Source: Treponema sp. (GTDB lineage: Bacteria; Spirochaetota; Spirochaetia; Treponematales; Breznakiellaceae). Taken from it: a DNA stretch of 16,023 nt. Shown piece by piece: positions 13,789-16,023 of this stretch; position 1 is the stretch's first letter, and each line of letters begins with the position of its first letter. The notes beneath the pieces are model-generated. The model was not told where the DNA came from. It saw only the letters and a program-made list of their open reading frames with translations, and searched no databases. Position numbers and translations under genes: made by a program. The stretch lies in NCBI GenBank assembly GCA_031266255.1, contig JAISBK010000042.1:1-16023 (forward strand), given 5' to 3'.

Positions 13789-14238
13789 GTGAAAACAATG
13801 GTAAACAAAAGGTTCTGGTTGGGAGTACTGGGAATGGTTCTGGTACTCGGAATGACGGTTCTTGGGTGTTCTAGCACTCCAAGAAGTTTTCAAAGAGGTA
13901 GTGGTGGCGAAACTACTCTTTTACTTCGTCAAGACTTAGACTTTGATCAAGCTTTTCGTGAAGTAGCCTTTCTTCTTAACAGGCACGGCTTTGAATCAGA
14001 GACGATACAGCCAGAGGTTGGTTATATACGTACTCGGTGGAATTTCACGTGGAATGACACAGGCAGAACCTTGAAAGCGTACAGGGTACGTATTATTTGT
14101 AACTTTAATCCCAGTCGAACTCAGTTAATAATAAAAGCGGAGGCAGAATATTTAGAAAGGAGCAATTGGATCCAGGGCTTTGACACAAGAGCTATAGAAA
14201 CCTTGCGCACCGACCTTAATAATGTGGTTGGTAATTAA
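13789..14238 (+). CDS. Small lipoprotein controlled by the divergent XRE regulator
   Basis: 149 residues. I chose the GTG at 13789, because AAGGGGG ends five bases before it; an ATG three codons on (13798) is the alternative. The leader is a textbook treponemal lipoprotein signal: KRFWLGVLGMVLVLGMTVLG followed by Cys27 (lipobox VLGC). The mature part, about 122 residues, starts with a serine/glycine linker and continues with a domain not recognised with certainty: LRQDLDFDQAFREVAFLLNRHGFE, strands around VGYIRTRWNFTW and YRVRIICNF, and a basic-acidic end. This alternation (helix, then strands with RTRW and LIIKAEAEY) recalls small outer-membrane-associated lipoproteins of the NlpB/LptE-like kind, but that is only an impression. 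Followed directly by the MITE-like repeat. Confidence 0.82.
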   Translation: MKTMVNKRFWLGVLGMVLVLGMTVLGCSSTPRSFQRGSGGETTLLLRQDLDFDQAFREVAFLLNRHGFESETIQPEVGYIRTRWNFTWNDTGRTLKAYRVRIICNFNPSRTQLIIKAEAEYLERSNWIQGFDTRAIETLRTDLNNVVGN

Positions 14239-14246
14239 TCTGGATT

Positions 14247-14361
14247 AGTAACGAGGCTGTCGAAAAAGTCAATATTGGCGTTTTACGATTATTTTAATTC
14301 TTTGTATTATAAGAAATGAGAAAAGTCATTTTATGAAAAAACGGATTAATTCGACAGCCTC
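14247..14361 (+). mobile_element. MITE-like repeat with 12-bp terminal inverted repeats (copy 2)
   Basis: The core 14253-14361 (109 bp) begins with GAGGCTGTCGAA and ends with its exact complement TTCGACAGCCTC, and is AT-rich inside with no coding frame. The bases AGTAAC before it (14247-14252) are shared with copy 1 at 13057. No convincing target-site duplication is visible. Being non-coding, it would need a transposase encoded elsewhere. In RNA, the ends could also pair and serve as the 3' end of the lipoprotein mRNA. Confidence 0.7.
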
Positions 14362-14372
14362 AATAAGCAGCT

Positions 14373-14400
14373 TTGCACAAGCCTGATACCTTGGTATGAT
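14373..14400 (+). promoter_or_regulatory. Promoter of the HAD nucleotidase gene, probably leaderless
   Basis: TTGCAC (14373-14378), a 16-base spacer and TATGAT (14395-14400). The start codon at 14406 is only five bases after the -10 box, so the mRNA would begin at or very near the ATG. The AGGG before the ATG is one base away, too close to act as a ribosome-binding site. Confidence 0.6.
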
Positions 14401-14405
14401 AGGGT

Positions 14406-15038
14406 ATGATTCTGCACTATATCCTTTTTGATTTGGACAATACACTGTATTCTTGCCGTTATGGACTGGAAATGAAGGTAAGCCAGCGTATCGCCGAATT
14501 CCTCTCCGCCTACCTGGGGGTTTCCCAGGAAGAAGCCCTACGCCAGCGCCGAGAGCGGATACACGATTACGGCACCACCCTGGAATGGCTCATGGCGGAA
14601 AAAGGCTACACCGATATTGAAGCCTATTATCAGACGATTCACCCCGCAGGAGAGGCGGATACCCTCTCGGCGGATCCTGAACTTCGTCGTTTTCTTGAGT
14701 CTCTTCCCCTCCCCCAAGCGATCCTTACCAATTCCCCCCGGGAACATGCAGACCGGATTCTCTCCAAATTGGAGATTTCAGACCGGTTTACCCATATCTT
14801 TGACATGCGATGGAACGGTTTCAAAGGAAAACCCCATGAGGAAGTTTTTCGCCGGGCATTGCAGGTCTTAGGAACCACACCGGAAACCACCCTGTTTATT
14901 GATGATGCTCCACGCTACGTAAAGGGCTTTTGTGCCCTGGGCGGACCAGGTCTCCTTATAGACGAGGAAAACGCCTATCCTGAGTATCCCTACCCAAGGA
15001 TCCGGGACTTACGGGAACTGCCTGGTTTTTTGTATTGA
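14406..15038 (+). CDS. HAD-superfamily hydrolase, pyrimidine 5'-nucleotidase type
   Basis: 210 residues with all four HAD motifs: I, FDLDNTLY with nucleophile D9 and general acid D11; II, ILTNS with T108-N109; III, KGKPHEEVF with the lysine at 140 or 142; IV, FIDDAPRY with D166-D167. The start FDLDNTLYSCRYGLE and the C1-type helical cap (residues ~16-90) fit the pyrimidine 5'-nucleotidase (SDT1/PHM8-like) branch, which removes phosphate from nucleoside monophosphates in the cytoplasm. The precise substrate cannot be read from the sequence; other small phosphates are possible. An in-frame TAG just upstream rules out a longer protein. It ends one base from the stop of the convergent plsC gene, with no terminator between them. 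Confidence 0.9.
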   Translation: MILHYILFDLDNTLYSCRYGLEMKVSQRIAEFLSAYLGVSQEEALRQRRERIHDYGTTLEWLMAEKGYTDIEAYYQTIHPAGEADTLSADPELRRFLESLPLPQAILTNSPREHADRILSKLEISDRFTHIFDMRWNGFKGKPHEEVFRRALQVLGTTPETTLFIDDAPRYVKGFCALGGPGLLIDEENAYPEYPYPRIRDLRELPGFLY

Positions 15039-15039
15039 A

Positions 15040-15768
15040 CTATGGGGCTTGGAGGGCCTCGGAGAGGATAGCGTGAACCATATCTGATAGGTATTGCCGC
15101 CGATCCGCAGGAGGAAGTTCTGCGGTGTTAATCGGCGGCAGAAAAGTTATCTTAATCGGCACTGCCCGAATCCGGTGAGTCTTTTCAAATATCTCATAAC
15201 TACCGGTGATCGCGATAGGAAGAATGGGGGCTCCTGCTTGGGTAGCTAGTTTAAAAGAACCGGATCGGAAAGGGAGCAGCCCACGACCTTTGCTCCTGGT
15301 CCCCTCAGGGAAAATCATCACGGCTTCCCCCTGTTTGATCCGGTGTATCCCCTTATTAATCGTACCTACGGCTTTGCGTATGTCTCGCCGGTCAATAAAA
15401 AGTCCTCCCAAGAGGAAAATCCAGATATTGAGGAAAGGAATCCAGGCCAATTCTTTTTTTGCAATAAACCCAACCGGTCTACCCACCAAAGCCAGAATAA
15501 CCAGGATATCAAAGATGCTGCTATGGTTGCTGACAAAACAAAGTCCCCCTTCTGGGGGAATGTGTTCCTTTCCCCGAACGGTTAGTGTACATCCCGTGCA
15601 GGCGATAAGCATCAAAGACCAGACTTGAGCAATTTTGTAAATCGCCTGAGTCATAGATTTTCTAAACCCTAAACACCTCAAGAGAAATATCCCTATTCCC
15701 AGGGGTGCAAGAACAATCATGGCTACTCCTACAATAATAAAATCTACAATCGTTATGAGTAATGCCAT
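15040..15768 (-). CDS. plsC: 1-acyl-sn-glycerol-3-phosphate acyltransferase
   Basis: 242 residues of the PlsC/LPLAT family, which adds the second acyl chain to lysophosphatidic acid to make phosphatidic acid, the precursor of membrane phospholipids. Motif I NHSSIFD (H82, D87 of the HX4D catalytic pair), motif II around GGLFIDR (121-127), motif III FPEGTRS (153-159) that binds the glycerol phosphate, and a late proline motif ILPIAITG. A hydrophobic N-terminus (residues ~4-34) anchors it at the inner face of the membrane. The ATG at 15768 is preceded by AAGGGGCGG with suitable spacing. It follows a HAD-family gene after 12 bp on the same strand, so the two are probably co-transcribed. Confidence 0.94.
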   Translation of the reverse strand: MALLITIVDFIIVGVAMIVLAPLGIGIFLLRCLGFRKSMTQAIYKIAQVWSLMLIACTGCTLTVRGKEHIPPEGGLCFVSNHSSIFDILVILALVGRPVGFIAKKELAWIPFLNIWIFLLGGLFIDRRDIRKAVGTINKGIHRIKQGEAVMIFPEGTRSKGRGLLPFRSGSFKLATQAGAPILPIAITGSYEIFEKTHRIRAVPIKITFLPPINTAELPPADRRQYLSDMVHAILSEALQAP

Positions 15769-15780
15769 AAGTACCGCCCC

Positions 15781-16023
15781 TTACCCCAGGACCTGCATCT
15801 GTTGTAAGACATCCCGTGCGGTTTGAGGGTCCTGCCATACCAGCCCCTGGATCCCCAAGGAGCACGCCTTTTCCACATTGATAGGTATATCATCGAAAAA
15901 AACTACTTCCTCTGGTCTACAGGATAAGCCACGCAGCAGGATTTCGTAAATAGCGGTTTCCGGTTTAATGGAACCGGTTTCACAGGAAAAAATCCCCAGA
16001 TGGGGAAGACGGAAAACCGGCAG
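15781..16023 (-). CDS. HAD-superfamily hydrolase, C-terminal part (5' end outside window)
   Basis: The frame is open to the window edge and gives the last 80 residues of a HAD subfamily IA hydrolase: IFSCETGSIKPETAIYEILL carries motif III (the lysine of SIKPE) and VVFFDDIPINVEKACSLGIQ carries motif IV (DD). This pattern (S-x-x-x-G-x-x-KP-x-x-x-IY, then FFDD-x-x-x-N-V-x-x-A) resembles the YihX/epoxide-hydrolase-N-like group of sugar-phosphate phosphatases. Motifs I and II lie outside the window, so activity cannot be judged. TAA at 15783-15781 is 12 bp before the plsC start; the ribosome-binding site of plsC overlaps the intergenic bases. Confidence 0.88.
   Translation of the reverse strand: MPVFRLPHLGIFSCETGSIKPETAIYEILLRGLSCRPEEVVFFDDIPINVEKACSLGIQGLVWQDPQTARDVLQQMQVLG

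Noticed and set aside
13231..14238. Toxin-antitoxin system with the XRE protein as antitoxin
   Set aside because: The neighbour is divergent and has a clear lipoprotein signal peptide, not a cytoplasmic toxin.
1..16023. CRISPR array
   Set aside because: No series of regularly spaced short direct repeats; the only clear repeat is the pair near 13057 and 14247.

Overview
The window looks like a chromosomal stretch of a host-associated spirochaete, most probably a Treponema of about 50% GC. This is an inference from three things: a four-gene BMP-type nucleoside transporter arranged like the Pnr system of Treponema pallidum, lipoprotein leaders of the kind common in treponemes, and a patchwork of insertion-sequence and phage debris. 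No 16S rRNA is present to settle it.

Left part (1-7144), mostly conserved: the tail of an IS4-family transposase, a tRNA-Cys(GCA) with its own promoter, and a minus-strand operon (5491 down to 525) encoding a periplasmic BMP-family binding protein, a double-domain ABC ATPase and two permeases. Together these should import nucleosides. Three hairpins sit between the binding-protein gene and the ATPase gene. Divergent from the operon lies gltX (glutamyl-tRNA synthetase), whose -10 box almost touches its start codon.

Middle part (7145-12200), accessory: a 5' remnant of an IS66-type element runs into a clearly AT-rich island (about 7608-9860). The island carries a MATE exporter and an Sfp-type phosphopantetheinyl transferase broken by one extra T in a T7 run. 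After a 640-bp stretch without a firm gene come a J-domain protein of the mobile-element type and a 60-residue unknown protein, closed by a 17-bp-stem bidirectional terminator. On the other strand behind that terminator are a twice-damaged HK97-type major capsid gene and an ISAs1-family transposase fragment, evidence of a decayed prophage and repeated insertions.

Right part (12200-16023): a predicted lipoprotein gene with a good sigma-70 promoter; an XRE-family regulator divergent from a second small lipoprotein gene, with overlapping -10 boxes and nested palindromes between them; a HAD-family nucleotidase (pyrimidine 5'-nucleotidase type) with a leaderless-looking promoter; and on the minus strand a partial HAD hydrolase followed by plsC (1-acylglycerol-3-phosphate acyltransferase). 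A 109-bp MITE-like repeat with 12-bp terminal inverted repeats follows the second lipoprotein gene. A truncated copy in the same orientation follows the first one, so the regulator-lipoprotein cassette is bracketed by direct repeats.

The most promising leads are the regulator-lipoprotein cassette with its symmetric promoter and structured leader, the hairpin array inside the transporter operon, the alternative hairpins before the MATE gene, and two genes that look leaderless.
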